Positions 1 to 11,331 are shown, numbered from the stretch's first letter. The stretch is 64,000 nt of DNA from Erythrobacter dokdonensis DSW-74 (GCF_001677335.1 NZ_LZYB01000001.1:1-64000), one strand, 5' to 3'. The notes: generated by a model not told the origin, from the letters alone. Numbers and translations: made by a program.

Positions 1-2229
<2,229 letters not shown>

Positions 2230-2280
2230 CCCCAGCTGGCCGCCGTCGGGCCGACCCAATATTATCCCAACGGCCCAATG

Positions 2281-2317
2281 GAGCGGGAGGCGGAGCAATC
2301 TGTCTCCCGCTCTTTTT
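2281..2317 (+). terminator. Rho-independent terminator after the autotransporter
   Basis: A perfect 9-bp stem (GAGCGGGAG with CTCCCGCTC) encloses a 14-nt loop and is followed directly by five T. It lies between the autotransporter stop and crtW. Confidence 0.75.
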
Positions 2318-2399
2318 CATGTTTGCGCAAACGCAATTGCTGTTTCGCTCATCCGCTTTATAGGCATCTGCATGGGCAGAGCTTGCGTATTCTCCTGAT

Positions 2400-3215
2400 A
2401 TGAAGGCGCACTTCATCCTTCCTGCACGCGGCTTTCTGGGCGCTGTCGGCCTTGTGCTGGCGCTGGTGATCGCGGGCAGTTGGCTGGCGATCCATGCCTA
2501 TGCGATGTTCGTTTTCGAACTGACGTGGAGCAACTGGCCGCTCGCGCTGGTCATGGCCGCTGTCCAGTGCTGGCTGTCGGTCGGGGTGTTCATCGTCTGC
2601 CACGATGCGATGCACGGCACACTCGTGCCCGGCTGGCCTAAGCTGAACGGTGCGATCGGCACGGTGTTGCTGGCGCTTTATGCGGGCTTTGCCTGGGAGC
2701 GGCTGCGCGATGCGCACCATACCCACCACAGGCTCGCAGGCCACGCGGGCGATCCCGATTTCGACGAGGAGCATCCGGACGACTTCTGGCGCTGGTATGC
2801 CACCTTTTTCCGGCGTTATTTCGGCTGGCGTTCGATCCTGTTCGTCCACACGGTGGTGGGCATCTACTGGTTGGTGATCGGCATTCCGATGGTGCAGATC
2901 GTGCTGCTTTACGGCCTTCCGGCGCTCGGGTCCTCGCTGCAGCTGTTCTATTTCGGCACCTTCCGCCCACACCGCCATCTGTCCCGCGAGGGCGCGGAAA
3001 ACGCGGGAGCGATGCCCTTTTCCGACCACCACAATACCCGCAGCGAGGATTTCGGAACGCTTGCCAGCCTCGCCACCTGTTTCCATTTCGGCTATCATCT
3101 CGAACACCATCGCCGCCCCGATGTGCCGTGGTGGGCGCTGCCGGGCGCGCGCCGGGCCGGAGTGGGGCGCCCCGAAGTGATTGAGACCGAACTGATTGAG
3201 AAGGTGCCTGCATGA
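2400..3215 (+). CDS. crtW: Beta-carotene ketolase CrtW
   Basis: This integral membrane di-iron oxygenase adds 4-keto groups to beta-carotene or zeaxanthin to give canthaxanthin or astaxanthin-type pigments. The 271 residues match the family's usual size. Histidine clusters are visible as HDAMH (68-72), HHTHH (106-110), FRPHRH (188-193) and HLEHH (233-237), between hydrophobic segments at about 12-36, 47-65, 84-97 and 145-185. No strong Shine-Dalgarno precedes the ATG. The stop overlaps the start of crtZ, so ketolase and hydroxylase are probably made from one message. The genes for earlier carotenoid steps (crtE, B, I, Y) are not in the window. Confidence 0.95.
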   Translation: MKAHFILPARGFLGAVGLVLALVIAGSWLAIHAYAMFVFELTWSNWPLALVMAAVQCWLSVGVFIVCHDAMHGTLVPGWPKLNGAIGTVLLALYAGFAWERLRDAHHTHHRLAGHAGDPDFDEEHPDDFWRWYATFFRRYFGWRSILFVHTVVGIYWLVIGIPMVQIVLLYGLPALGSSLQLFYFGTFRPHRHLSREGAENAGAMPFSDHHNTRSEDFGTLASLATCFHFGYHLEHHRRPDVPWWALPGARRAGVGRPEVIETELIEKVPA

Positions 3216-3748
3216 GCTGGCTCGAAGCCGCCGCCATCGTCCTTGCCGCCCTGATTGGGATGGAGCTGTTCGCGTGGTACGCGCACAAGTACATCATGCA
3301 TGGATGGGGCTGGGCGTGGCACCGCGACCACCACGAACCGCATGACAATGTGCTGGAGAAGAACGATCTGTTCGCCGTCGTATTCGGTGCGATCTGCACC
3401 GTCATGTATATCGTCGGCTCGCTGTGGTGGGAATGGCTGTGGTGGGTGGCGGTTGGCGTTACCCTTTATGGCCTGATCTACACGCTGGTTCACGATGGCC
3501 TCGTTCACCAGCGTTACTGGAAGTGGGTTCCGAGGAAGGGCTATGCCAAGCGGCTGGTGCAGGCGCACAAGCTCCACCATGCGACCATCGGCAAGGAAGG
3601 CGGGGTCAGCTTCGGCTTTGTCTTCGCGCGTGATCCGGCCAAGCTGAAGGCCGAACTGAAAGCGCAGAAGGAAGCCGGCGTGGCGGTGGTGCGCGACAGC
3701 GTGGGCGCGGCGGGCGACAGCTTCGAGGTCGTGGGCCGCAACCTTTAA
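3212..3748 (+). CDS. crtZ: Beta-carotene hydroxylase CrtZ
   Basis: This di-iron membrane hydroxylase of the fatty-acid hydroxylase superfamily adds 3-hydroxyl groups to beta-ionone rings. Together with CrtW it completes astaxanthin-type xanthophylls. The 178 residues carry the histidine motifs HKYIMH (25-30), HRDHH (37-41), HDGLVH (94-99) and HKLHH (119-123). The ATG overlaps the crtW stop (ATGA), which suggests translational coupling. The tail after residue 140 is polar and charged. Confidence 0.95.
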   Translation: MSWLEAAAIVLAALIGMELFAWYAHKYIMHGWGWAWHRDHHEPHDNVLEKNDLFAVVFGAICTVMYIVGSLWWEWLWWVAVGVTLYGLIYTLVHDGLVHQRYWKWVPRKGYAKRLVQAHKLHHATIGKEGGVSFGFVFARDPAKLKAELKAQKEAGVAVVRDSVGAAGDSFEVVGRNL

Positions 3749-4122
3749 GGGCTGCTAGCTGCATCCACGTTCATAGGCGACATCGGGGCCAACGGCCCCG
3801 CAAGGCCGACCGGTCTTTCGTTCATCGCGATATCGGAGAATTTTTCCACTGGTCGGGACGAGAGGATTCGAACCTCCGACCCCCACACCCCCAGTGTGAT
3901 GCGCTACCAGGCTGCGCTACGTCCCGTTCCAGTGGAGCGGCGCCTATAGGGCGCGCGTCCAAGGCTTGCAAGCGGGTTTGGCAGCGAATGCGGTGTTGCC
4001 CGATTGCACCGCTCGCAAGGGGCGCGATTGCCGCCCGCTTGCAATGCTGCTAGGCGCGCCCACTTGAACGAAGGGGCGCGCGCTCCGCACAGCAATTACG
4101 GGATCCTGACGGGCTTTATCGC
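3749..4122. other. Intergenic region holding tRNA-Pro and an inverted repeat
   Basis: The 374 bases between crtZ and yajC hold the minus-strand tRNA-Pro. Left of yajC there is a perfect 11-base inverted repeat (TTGCAAGCGGG at 3966-3976, its complement at 4034-4044) 57 bases apart. No further gene is supported. Confidence 0.6.
3850..3926 (-). tRNA. tRNA-Pro (anticodon GGG)
   Basis: The 77-nt cloverleaf on the minus strand has acceptor arm CGGGACG, an anticodon loop of CTGGGGG with anticodon GGG, a T-arm with GGTTCGAATCC, and an encoded CCA end. It decodes CCC/CCU proline codons. Confidence 0.96.
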
Positions 4123-4452
4123 ATGACAATCGACCTTCTCGCCGCCGCCGGAACGGGCGCTGCCGCAGCACCGCCGGCATGGATCAATTTCCTGCCGATC
4201 GTCGGCATGATCGCGATTTTCTGGTTCCTTATCATCCGTCCGCAGATGAAGCGGCAGAAGGAACACCAGCAAAAGGTCGCCGGGATGAAAAAGGGCGATC
4301 AGGTCGTCACTGCCGGCGGGCTCGTCGGCAAGGTGGTCAAGGTCGACGATACCTTCGTCGAGCTGGAACTGGGCACCAATGTCCGCGTCAAGGCGGTCAA
4401 GGCCACCATTGGCGACATCATTCCGCCCGGTGGCACCCCCGCCAACGATTGA
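4123..4452 (+). CDS. yajC: Preprotein translocase accessory subunit YajC
   Basis: YajC is a small inner-membrane protein that associates with SecDF and the SecYEG channel. The 109 residues contain one N-terminal membrane segment (about 20-40, ending FWFLIIRPQMKR, the typical YajC motif) and a cytoplasmic domain with KKGDQVVTAGGLVGKV. It is followed by secD and secF on the same strand, the standard yajC-secD-secF order. Confidence 0.95.
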   Translation: MTIDLLAAAGTGAAAAPPAWINFLPIVGMIAIFWFLIIRPQMKRQKEHQQKVAGMKKGDQVVTAGGLVGKVVKVDDTFVELELGTNVRVKAVKATIGDIIPPGGTPAND

Positions 4453-4504
4453 TCGGCCCGCATGATGCCGGCTGCCGCACACCTCCGCGCGAGTTTCTGA
4501 CGCA

Positions 4505-6103
4505 ATGCTCGAATTCCCCTTATGGAAAAAGCTCTGGTTGTGGGGGCTGACGCTGGCCGCCGCGGCCCTGTCGCTGCCTTCGCTGTTCAACGTCTCGGGA
4601 CTGGACTGGCCGTCGAGCCTGCCCAACCCGCAGGTCAATCTCGGGCTTGACCTTGCCGGTGGCTCGCACCTGCTGCTCGAAGCCAAGGCGGAGGACATCC
4701 GCGCCCAGCGGCTCGAGAACATGGAAGAAACCGTCCGCCAGCTGATGCGCAACGCGCGCCCACGCATCCGCATCGGCGATGTCTCGACCGGCGACGGGCG
4801 CATGAGCTTCATGCTCGACAGTGCCGGCGATATCGACCGTGCGCGCGGACTGCTCGAACCGGTGCTGCAGGGCAACACCCTGACCCGCGACTGGGATCTG
4901 TCGGTGGTCGACGGGCAGCGGATCGTGCTCAGGCCGACGGCGGCCGGCATCGACACCGCGCTTGACGATGCGATGGAAAGCGCCACCGAAGTCGTGCGCC
5001 GCCGCATCGACGAACTCGGCACGCGCGAGCCGACCATCATCCGGCAGGGCGACACCCGCATCGTGGTGCAGGTTCCCGGGCTCGACGATCCCGAGGCGCT
5101 GAAAAGCCTGCTTGGCCAGACGGCGAAGCTCGAATTCAAGCTGGTCGATCTGAATGCCCTGCCCGAAAACGTGCAGGCCGGCATCGCCCCGCCGGGCAGC
5201 CAGATCTTTCCCTATGCGGCCGGCACGCCCTTCGAGGGCCGGTTCGAAGCGGTGCGCCGTCTGGGCGGCATCGGCGGGGGCAATCTCACCGGCGCGCAGG
5301 CCGGGGTCGATCCGACCAACAACCAGAACGTCGTCAACATCACCTTCGATGCGCAGGGCGGGGCCAAGTTTGCCAAGCTGACGCGCGAGAATGTGGGCAA
5401 GCCCTTTGCCATCATTCTCGACGGAGAGGTCATCAGCGCACCCAATATCAACGAGCCGATCCTCGGCGGGCGCGCCCAGATCGCGGGAAGCTTCACTTCC
5501 GAAAGCGCGAACAACCTTGCCATCTCGCTGCGTTCGGGTGCGCTGCCGGTCGACCTCGCGATCGTCGAGGAACGCACCGTCGGGCCTGACCTTGGCGCGG
5601 ACTCGATCCGCAAGGGCCTGCTGGCGATGGCGATCGGCAGTCTCGCGGTGGTGGTGCTGATGATCGCGAGCTACGGTCGCTTCGGCATCTATTCCACGAT
5701 CGCGCTGGTGTTCAACGTGCTGATGCTGCTCGGCATCATGGCGGGGCTCAACGCCACGCTGACGCTACCGGGGATCGCCGGTTTCGTCATTACCATCGGT
5801 GCTGCGGTGGACGCCAACGTGCTGATCAACGAGCGCATCCGCGAGGAACGCAAGCGCGGCCGCAAGGTCATCGCCGCGGTCGAAACCGGTTACAAGGAAG
5901 CCAGCCGCGCGATCTGGGACGCCAACCTCACCAACTTCATCGCCGGCCTCGCGCTGTTCGCCTTCGGATCGGGGCCGGTCAAGGGCTTCGCGGTGGTGCT
6001 GGTGGGCGGGCTGTTCACCTCGGTCTTCACCGGCGTGATGCTCACCCGCATGTGGGTTGCCGGATGGTTGCGCAAGGCGCGGCCCAGCGACATCACCATC
6101 TGA
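4505..6103 (+). CDS. secD: Protein translocase subunit SecD
   Basis: SecD works with SecF as a proton-driven motor that pulls exported proteins out of the Sec channel on the periplasmic side. The 532 residues show an N-terminal membrane helix (about 8-26), the conserved NLGLDLAGG motif (about 47-55), a large periplasmic region with a second conserved block around ITFDAQGG, and a C-terminal bundle of five membrane helices containing the RND-type motif VDANVLINERIREE. It is co-transcribed with yajC and secF. Confidence 0.97.
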   Translation: MLEFPLWKKLWLWGLTLAAAALSLPSLFNVSGLDWPSSLPNPQVNLGLDLAGGSHLLLEAKAEDIRAQRLENMEETVRQLMRNARPRIRIGDVSTGDGRMSFMLDSAGDIDRARGLLEPVLQGNTLTRDWDLSVVDGQRIVLRPTAAGIDTALDDAMESATEVVRRRIDELGTREPTIIRQGDTRIVVQVPGLDDPEALKSLLGQTAKLEFKLVDLNALPENVQAGIAPPGSQIFPYAAGTPFEGRFEAVRRLGGIGGGNLTGAQAGVDPTNNQNVVNITFDAQGGAKFAKLTRENVGKPFAIILDGEVISAPNINEPILGGRAQIAGSFTSESANNLAISLRSGALPVDLAIVEERTVGPDLGADSIRKGLLAMAIGSLAVVVLMIASYGRFGIYSTIALVFNVLMLLGIMAGLNATLTLPGIAGFVITIGAAVDANVLINERIREERKRGRKVIAAVETGYKEASRAIWDANLTNFIAGLALFAFGSGPVKGFAVVLVGGLFTSVFTGVMLTRMWVAGWLRKARPSDITI

Positions 6104-6116
6104 AGGAGCGAGACAG

Positions 6117-7094
6117 ATGAAACTCCTGAAACTCGTCCCCGACGATACCAACATCAAGTTCCTGAAACTGCGCGTGCCATTCTTCGTGCTCAGCATCGTG
6201 CTGATCGCGGGCAGCTGGGCGGCGGTGCTCACGCAGGGCCTCAATTTCGGCGTCGATTTTGCCGGCGGGCAGGAAGTGCGCCTGACCTTCGAGGAGCGCG
6301 AACAGGCGCCGATCCCGTCCTTGCGCGAGCTGGTCGGCGGCCTCGGTTACGGCGAGCCGGTGGTGCAGGAATTCGGCGGGCCGCAATCGGTCTCGATCCG
6401 CGTGCCGCTACCCGAAGGCGCGGAGGAAACTCCCGGCGCCGCGACCGAAATCGGCAACCAAGTCATCGCCGCGATCGCCAAGCAATATCCCGATGCCCGC
6501 ACTGACGGGAACGACACCGTTTCGGGCAAGGTCGCGGGCGAATTCCGCGATTCGGCGATCCTCGCGCTGGTCGCGGCGATGCTGGCGGTGGCGATCTACA
6601 TCTGGGTGCGTTTCGAATGGCAGTTCGGCGTCGGCGCGCTGTTCGCGCTGTTCCACGACGTGTCGGTGACGCTCGGCCTGTTCGCCATCACCCAGTGGGA
6701 GTTCGGGTTGCAGATCGTCGCCGCGATCCTCGCGATCATCGGCTATTCGCTGAACGATACGATCGTCGTCTACGACCGCATCCGCGAGAACCTGAAGAAG
6801 TTCCGCAAGATGCCGCTGCCCGAACTGCTCGACCTGTCGGTGAACGAGACGCTGGCGCGCACCATCATGACCTCGCTGACACTGTTCGTGGCGCTGATCC
6901 CGCTGCTGGTGTTCGGCCCGCCAAGCCTGTTCGGTATGGTCGCGGCGATCACCGCCGGCCTGTTCATCGGCACCTATTCCTCGATTTACATGGCAGGGCC
7001 GCTGCTGATCTGGATGGGGGTCACCTCGAACAGTTTCGTTCCGACCGAAAGCGCCGCCGACCGGCAGGAAAAGATCGCGCGCGGCGAGGTGTGA
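6117..7094 (+). CDS. secF: Protein translocase subunit SecF
   Basis: SecF is the partner of SecD in the translocation motor. The ATG at 6117 was chosen because AAGGAG stands 8-13 bases upstream and the N-terminus MKLLKLVPDDT is typical of alphaproteobacterial SecF; the frame is open further upstream inside secD. The 325 residues contain the NFGVDFAGG motif, a periplasmic domain (about 50-135) and a helix bundle with IGYSLNDTIVVYDRIRENL. secD ends 13 bases upstream. Confidence 0.96.
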   Translation: MKLLKLVPDDTNIKFLKLRVPFFVLSIVLIAGSWAAVLTQGLNFGVDFAGGQEVRLTFEEREQAPIPSLRELVGGLGYGEPVVQEFGGPQSVSIRVPLPEGAEETPGAATEIGNQVIAAIAKQYPDARTDGNDTVSGKVAGEFRDSAILALVAAMLAVAIYIWVRFEWQFGVGALFALFHDVSVTLGLFAITQWEFGLQIVAAILAIIGYSLNDTIVVYDRIRENLKKFRKMPLPELLDLSVNETLARTIMTSLTLFVALIPLLVFGPPSLFGMVAAITAGLFIGTYSSIYMAGPLLIWMGVTSNSFVPTESAADRQEKIARGEV

Positions 7095-7107
7095 GGGGCG
7101 GCGCGGT

Positions 7108-8292
7108 TCAGGCCGCGCCCGCCAGCCTTTCATAATGCGCCGCCAGCGCCGCCGCGTTGGCTTCCCAGCTGAAACCCTCGGTCAGCGCGGCAACGGCCTC
7201 GCGCCGGGGCGGGGCGTTGAGCACGGCATTGATGCCCGCCGCCACGGCCTCGGGGCTACGCTCCACCAGCCGTCCGGCAGTGTCGCAGGTGATAAGCTCG
7301 CGTGCGCCGCCGACGTCGCTGGTGACCACCGGCGTGCCGCAAGCAAGCGCCTCGACCCAGGCATTTGCCAGCCCCTCGCTCACCGTCGGCAGCACCATCA
7401 CATCGGCGGCCGAAAGGATCAGCGGCATCACGTCGTGATCGAGCGATCCGGCAAAGAACACCCTGTCGGCCACACCCTCGCTCGCGGCCAGCGCACGCAG
7501 GCGCGCCTCGTCCTCGCCCTTGCCGACCAGCACCAGACGCGCGCCGGGAATGTCCCGGAGCGCCGCGATTGCGATCGCCTGTCCCTTGCGTTCGATCAGT
7601 GCGCCCACGCAGGCAAGCAGCGGCGCGTTGTCGGGCATGTCGAACCCAAGCTCGCGGCTCAGCTGGCTGCGCAACTGCGTATGCTCGAGCGGGCGGAAGC
7701 GGTCGCGGTCGAGGCCGGTATAATGCACCGTGATCTTGCCTTCATCCATGCCCATCGCCGCCATCTGCCCGGCAAGGTCGCGGCTCACCGCCAGCAGCCC
7801 GGTGGCCGCGCGCGCCGCGTCGAGCATCTGGGCTCGCGCGAAATCCTGTGTCCCCCAGAAGCTTATGTCACTCCCGCGCGCCTTGATCGACAGCGGCAGG
7901 CCGGTCTTGCGGGCGATTTCGGCGGCGGCGGGGCCATCGGGGAAGAAGAACTGCGCGTCGAGCACGTCGATCGGCGTCGCTTCGTGGATGCGCCCGACCA
8001 GCGGCAGGCAGGCGCGGGCAATCGCGGCGGCGTTGCGGCGCGCGCCGATGCGCGGCACCAGCGTGAAGCGTGGGCGGTGGATGGTTATCCCGCCATCCTC
8101 GCTCACCTCGGGCAGATCGGCGAGCGGGCGGTAGCGGCCCAGCGCCAGCGGCGGCAGGCCGATGGGGTTCACAACGCTTACCCGCCAGTCGCCGCGTTTC
8201 GCCAGCGTCTCCAGCGAGCGCGCGACGAAGGTCCCGAACCGCGGATTGACCGGGTTGGGGTAGAGCGTCGAAATGGCCACAACGTGCTTCAC
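7108..8292 (-). CDS. Glycosyltransferase family 4 protein
   Basis: The 394 residues have the two-Rossmann GT-B layout. The N-terminal half opens with STLYPNPVNPRFGTFVA and the C-terminal half carries the nucleotide-sugar binding signature (SEGLANAWVEALACGTPVVTSDVGG, about 310-335). Such enzymes transfer a sugar from a nucleotide donor to a lipid-linked or cell-surface acceptor; the acceptor cannot be told from sequence. The start is GTG at 8292. It faces secF tail to tail with only 13 bases between them, and it has no adjacent polysaccharide cluster. Confidence 0.85.
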   Translation of the reverse strand: MKHVVAISTLYPNPVNPRFGTFVARSLETLAKRGDWRVSVVNPIGLPPLALGRYRPLADLPEVSEDGGITIHRPRFTLVPRIGARRNAAAIARACLPLVGRIHEATPIDVLDAQFFFPDGPAAAEIARKTGLPLSIKARGSDISFWGTQDFARAQMLDAARAATGLLAVSRDLAGQMAAMGMDEGKITVHYTGLDRDRFRPLEHTQLRSQLSRELGFDMPDNAPLLACVGALIERKGQAIAIAALRDIPGARLVLVGKGEDEARLRALAASEGVADRVFFAGSLDHDVMPLILSAADVMVLPTVSEGLANAWVEALACGTPVVTSDVGGARELITCDTAGRLVERSPEAVAAGINAVLNAPPRREAVAALTEGFSWEANAAALAAHYERLAGAA

Positions 8293-8317
8293 GCCGGTTG
8301 TCCTGCCCCCCTGCCGG

Positions 8318-8896
8318 TTAAAGCGGCCTGACCAGCATCACCGCGACCGCAATCCAGGCCGGATTATCCACCACCACCTGCTTCTGTCCCGCGCCCGGCG
8401 GCAACAACCCGACCAGCGTGCCGCGCCGGTCGATCAGCCGCCCGAAGGCAAAGCGTCCTCCCGGCCGCGGCAGCAGGCAGTCACGGTTGATCGCGCTGGC
8501 CGCGTCCTCGGGCGCAAGCTGGCGCAGCCACAGGAAATCGCCGGGGCGATATTCCCCCACGCTCTCCGATACGGCGAGCACCAGCGGGGCAGGGCCGTCG
8601 GCGGTCACCAGCTCGCTCGGCAGCACGGCCTCGCGCGGGGTTGTGAGCGCCTCGGGTCCGGTTGCGGCAAGCCGGGCAACGATCCGCGCGCTCTCGCCGC
8701 TGTCGGCGCGCATCAGGCTGGCCGCATCGACCTCAAGCGCGGTGGCAATCCGGTCCATCCACTTGAGCGACAATTGCCGCATCCCCGTCTCCAGCCGCCC
8801 GATGGTCTGCGCGGTGGTGGGCGGAGAACACGCGGCGGCGAGATCGGCGAGGGTCATTCCCTTGGCCTTGCGGATGTCGCGAATGCGGTTGAGCAT
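8318..8896 (-). CDS. XRE-family transcriptional regulator with S24-like C-terminal domain
   Basis: The 192 residues contain an N-terminal helix-turn-helix of the Cro/C1 type (about 4-58, with TLADLAAA and TIGRLETGMRQLS) and a C-terminal beta-rich domain (about 95-192) resembling the LexA/C1 S24 fold (YRPGDFLWLR). No clear self-cleavage Ser/Lys pair is evident, so the domain may serve for dimerisation or sensing. It is divergent from the DUF6456 gene across a 97-base, relatively AT-rich gap, a usual place for an autoregulated operator. What it controls is not known. Confidence 0.75.
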   Translation of the reverse strand: MLNRIRDIRKAKGMTLADLAAACSPPTTAQTIGRLETGMRQLSLKWMDRIATALEVDAASLMRADSGESARIVARLAATGPEALTTPREAVLPSELVTADGPAPLVLAVSESVGEYRPGDFLWLRQLAPEDAASAINRDCLLPRPGGRFAFGRLIDRRGTLVGLLPPGAGQKQVVVDNPAWIAVAVMLVRPL

Positions 8897-8993
8897 CGGG
8901 TAAGCATCCCTGAATTAACCAATATGGATTTTTCTTTCCTACAGATATGCCGCTTTGGCAAGCCGCTTCGCGTTCACAAGGGAGGAAAAGATC

Positions 8994-9473
8994 ATGAAGC
9001 GCCAATTGGTCGAACGCGAACTGACGCCCGAAGGCCCGCGCCGGGGGGCGGTCAAGGGCGGGGCAAGGCCGCGCCGCACGATCACTGTCAACCTTGCCGA
9101 AAGCCCGTTGGCCTGGCTGCACGCCCGCGGACATCTGGATGATCGCCTGTTCGATGCGGGCGAGGCGCTGCGGGCCGATTATGAACGCGCGCAGCTTTCC
9201 GCCAGCATTACCATGCGCTGGGATCCGGTGCGGGTGAAGACCACCGGCGAACGGGGGCTGGCGTCCAGTGAAAGGCAGATCGCGGCGCGCCAGCGGTTCG
9301 ACGGGGCGATCCGCGCGGCCGGCAGGGGGCTGGAGGATATCCTGTGGCGTGTGGTCTGTGCGGGCGAAGCCCTGCCGGAAGCGGAAAAGACCCTCGGCTG
9401 GCCCGCAAGAAGCGGCAAGCTGGTGCTCCGGATCGCGCTGGAGCGTGTGGCGGAATTCTATCGCATCACCTGA
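8994..9473 (+). CDS. DUF6456-type protein
   Basis: This is a 159-residue basic protein of unknown function. The ATG at 8994 is preceded by a strong GGAGGA and fits better than the upstream in-frame ATG at 8955. The N-terminus is Arg/Lys-rich; residues 35-159 hold a helical region with ARGHLDDRLFDAGEALRADYERAQLSASITMRWDPV, matching the alphaproteobacterial DUF6456 family as I remember it. The helical arrangement resembles small phage-type DNA-binding proteins. It converges on the ABC-F gene with 13 bases between stops. Confidence 0.65.
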   Translation: MKRQLVERELTPEGPRRGAVKGGARPRRTITVNLAESPLAWLHARGHLDDRLFDAGEALRADYERAQLSASITMRWDPVRVKTTGERGLASSERQIAARQRFDGAIRAAGRGLEDILWRVVCAGEALPEAEKTLGWPARSGKLVLRIALERVAEFYRIT

Positions 9474-9486
9474 TGCGTCGGGAGAG

Positions 9487-11331
9487 CTAGCCCTCGACCA
9501 TTTCCGCCAGCATCAGCCAGCGTTCCTCGGCTGCGTCCTTCTCGGCCCGGGCATTGGCTAGCCCCGCGCTGATGGTCGCGAAGCGTTGCGGGTCTTTCGT
9601 GTAAAGCTCGGGATCGCCCAGCAGCGCCTCGCCCCTGGCAATGGCGGCTTCGAGTTCCTCGATCCGCTTGGGCAGGATTTCGTAATCGCGCTGGTCCTTG
9701 TAGGAAAGTTTGGGGGCAGCGGAGGGCTTTGTAGGAACAGGCTTCTGACCCCTTTCCGACCCAGTGTTGACCCGCGCTTGACCCCCGTTAACCCCCGCTT
9801 TGCCCCCTGGTTGCGGCGTCTTGCGGCGGGCTTCCCAATCGGCATAGCCGCCCGCGACAATATCCACCTTGCCCGATCCGTCGAGGCCCAGGGTGATGGT
9901 CACCGTGCGATCGAGGAAGTCGCGGTCGTGGCTGACGATCAGCACGGTGCCGTCGAAATCGGCGATGACCTCCTGAAGAAGATCAAGGGTTTCAAGGTCG
10001 AGATCATTGGTCGGCTCGTCCAGCACGAGGAGATTGGCAGTGCGCGCGAATTCGCGGGCGAGCAGCAGGCGCGAGCGTTCGCCGCCCGACAGGATGCCCA
10101 CTTTCGTGTCGACGAGGCCGGGATCGAATAGGAAATCCTTGAGATAGGCCTGCACGTGCTTGCGCACCCCGCGCACGTCGATCCAGTCGCCGCCCTCGGC
10201 CAGGATCTGCCGCACCGTGGCATCGGGTTCGAGCAGCTTGCGCTGCTGGTCGATCATCACCCCTGAAAGCGTGCGCGCGTGGGTCACGGTGCCGGTGTCG
10301 GGTTCGAGCTCTTTGGTGAGCAATTTCAAAAGGGTGGTCTTGCCCGCTCCGTTCGCGCCGACGATCCCGATGCGGTCGCCGTTCTGGATGCGCAGGGAGA
10401 ACGGCTTGATGACCGCACGCTCCCCGTAAGTCTTTGAAATGGCCTCTGCGACGATGACGGACTTGGACTTGAAGTCGTCGTCATTGGCGAGCTTCAGCTT
10501 CGCCGTCCCCGCGCCCGAGATCATCGCCGCGCGTGCGGCGCGCATCTGGTGGAGTTTCTCCAGCCGGCCCTGGTTGCGCTTGCGCCTTGCGGTGACCCCG
10601 CGCTCTAACCAGTGCGCCTCGATTTTCAGTTTGGCATCAAGGCGTTCCGCCGCGCGGGCTTCCTCGGCATAGACCTGTTCTTCCCACGCCTCGTAGCCAC
10701 CGAAACCGACCTCCTTGCGCCGCAAGGTGCCGCGGTCGAGCCAGAGGGTCGCGCGGGTCAGGCGCTTCAGGAATGTGCGGTCGTGGGAGATAGTGATGAA
10801 CGCGCCGCGATAGCGGGTGAGCCAGTCCTCCAGCCAGTCGATCGCACCCAGATCGAGGTGGTTGGTGGGCTCGTCCAGCAGCAGCAGATCGGGCTCTTGC
10901 GCCAGCGCGCGGGCGATGGCCGCTCGGCGCCTTTCGCCGCCGCTGGCGGTGGCAGCCGGGCGGGACATATCGATTCCGAGCTGGCCGGCAATCGCCTCTA
11001 CCTCGTGTGCCGCAGGAGCATCCTCGCCTCCCAGCGCGAAGTCCATCAGCGTGGCAAACGGAGCGAAATCAGGCTCCTGTTCGAGGAACACGATGCGCGT
11101 GCCCGGCTTCAACCGGCGTGCCCCGCGGTCGGCCTCGATCCTGCCGGTGATCAGCCTGAGCAGCGTCGTCTTGCCCGCGCCGTTCCGCCCGATCAGCGCC
11201 AGCCGGTCACCGGGGAGGACATGAAGATCGATCGGCGCTGCGCCGCTCGTCGGCGTCGGGCCGCCGAACAGCCAGCGCCCGCCCTGCTGCAGCGCGAGCC
11301 CTTCGAGCGAGAGGATGGGGGGTTGAGCCAT
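9487..11331 (-). CDS. ABC-F family ATPase (Uup-like)
   Basis: ABC-F proteins have two ATPase domains and no membrane part; they act on ribosomes or, for Uup, also affect DNA structures. The 614 residues show Walker A GRNGAGKTT and GANGAGKTT, signatures SGGERRRAA and SGGERSRLL, and Walker B boxes DEPTNHLD and DEPTNDLD. The C-terminal part (about 535-614) is a coiled coil (RIEELEAAIARGEALL) as in Uup. Residues about 507-529 form a Gly/Asn/Arg-rich linker encoded by a tandem 11-bp repeat array, which is unusual. Confidence 0.92.
   Translation of the reverse strand: MAQPPILSLEGLALQQGGRWLFGGPTPTSGAAPIDLHVLPGDRLALIGRNGAGKTTLLRLITGRIEADRGARRLKPGTRIVFLEQEPDFAPFATLMDFALGGEDAPAAHEVEAIAGQLGIDMSRPAATASGGERRRAAIARALAQEPDLLLLDEPTNHLDLGAIDWLEDWLTRYRGAFITISHDRTFLKRLTRATLWLDRGTLRRKEVGFGGYEAWEEQVYAEEARAAERLDAKLKIEAHWLERGVTARRKRNQGRLEKLHQMRAARAAMISGAGTAKLKLANDDDFKSKSVIVAEAISKTYGERAVIKPFSLRIQNGDRIGIVGANGAGKTTLLKLLTKELEPDTGTVTHARTLSGVMIDQQRKLLEPDATVRQILAEGGDWIDVRGVRKHVQAYLKDFLFDPGLVDTKVGILSGGERSRLLLAREFARTANLLVLDEPTNDLDLETLDLLQEVIADFDGTVLIVSHDRDFLDRTVTITLGLDGSGKVDIVAGGYADWEARRKTPQPGGKAGVNGGQARVNTGSERGQKPVPTKPSAAPKLSYKDQRDYEILPKRIEELEAAIARGEALLGDPELYTKDPQRFATISAGLANARAEKDAAEERWLMLAEMVEG
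9747..9812. repeat. Six tandem imperfect 11-bp repeats inside the ABC-F gene
   Basis: Successive units start at 9747, 9758, 9769, 9780, 9791 and 9802. They follow the pattern GACCC-N4-TT on the plus strand (GACCCGCGCTT and GACCCCCGTTA are central copies; the outer ones are more diverged). Six units total 66 bp, that is 22 codons, so the reading frame is kept although 11 is not a multiple of three. Confidence 0.8.

Noticed and set aside
2400..3748. A full carotenoid or photosynthesis gene cluster around crtWZ
   Set aside because: No crtE, crtB, crtI, crtY, puf or bch gene is seen on either side; only the two modification enzymes are present.
7094..7108. GC-rich hairpin between secF and the glycosyltransferase as a terminator
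   Set aside because: The stem has no T run on either strand and overlaps the end of the glycosyltransferase gene.
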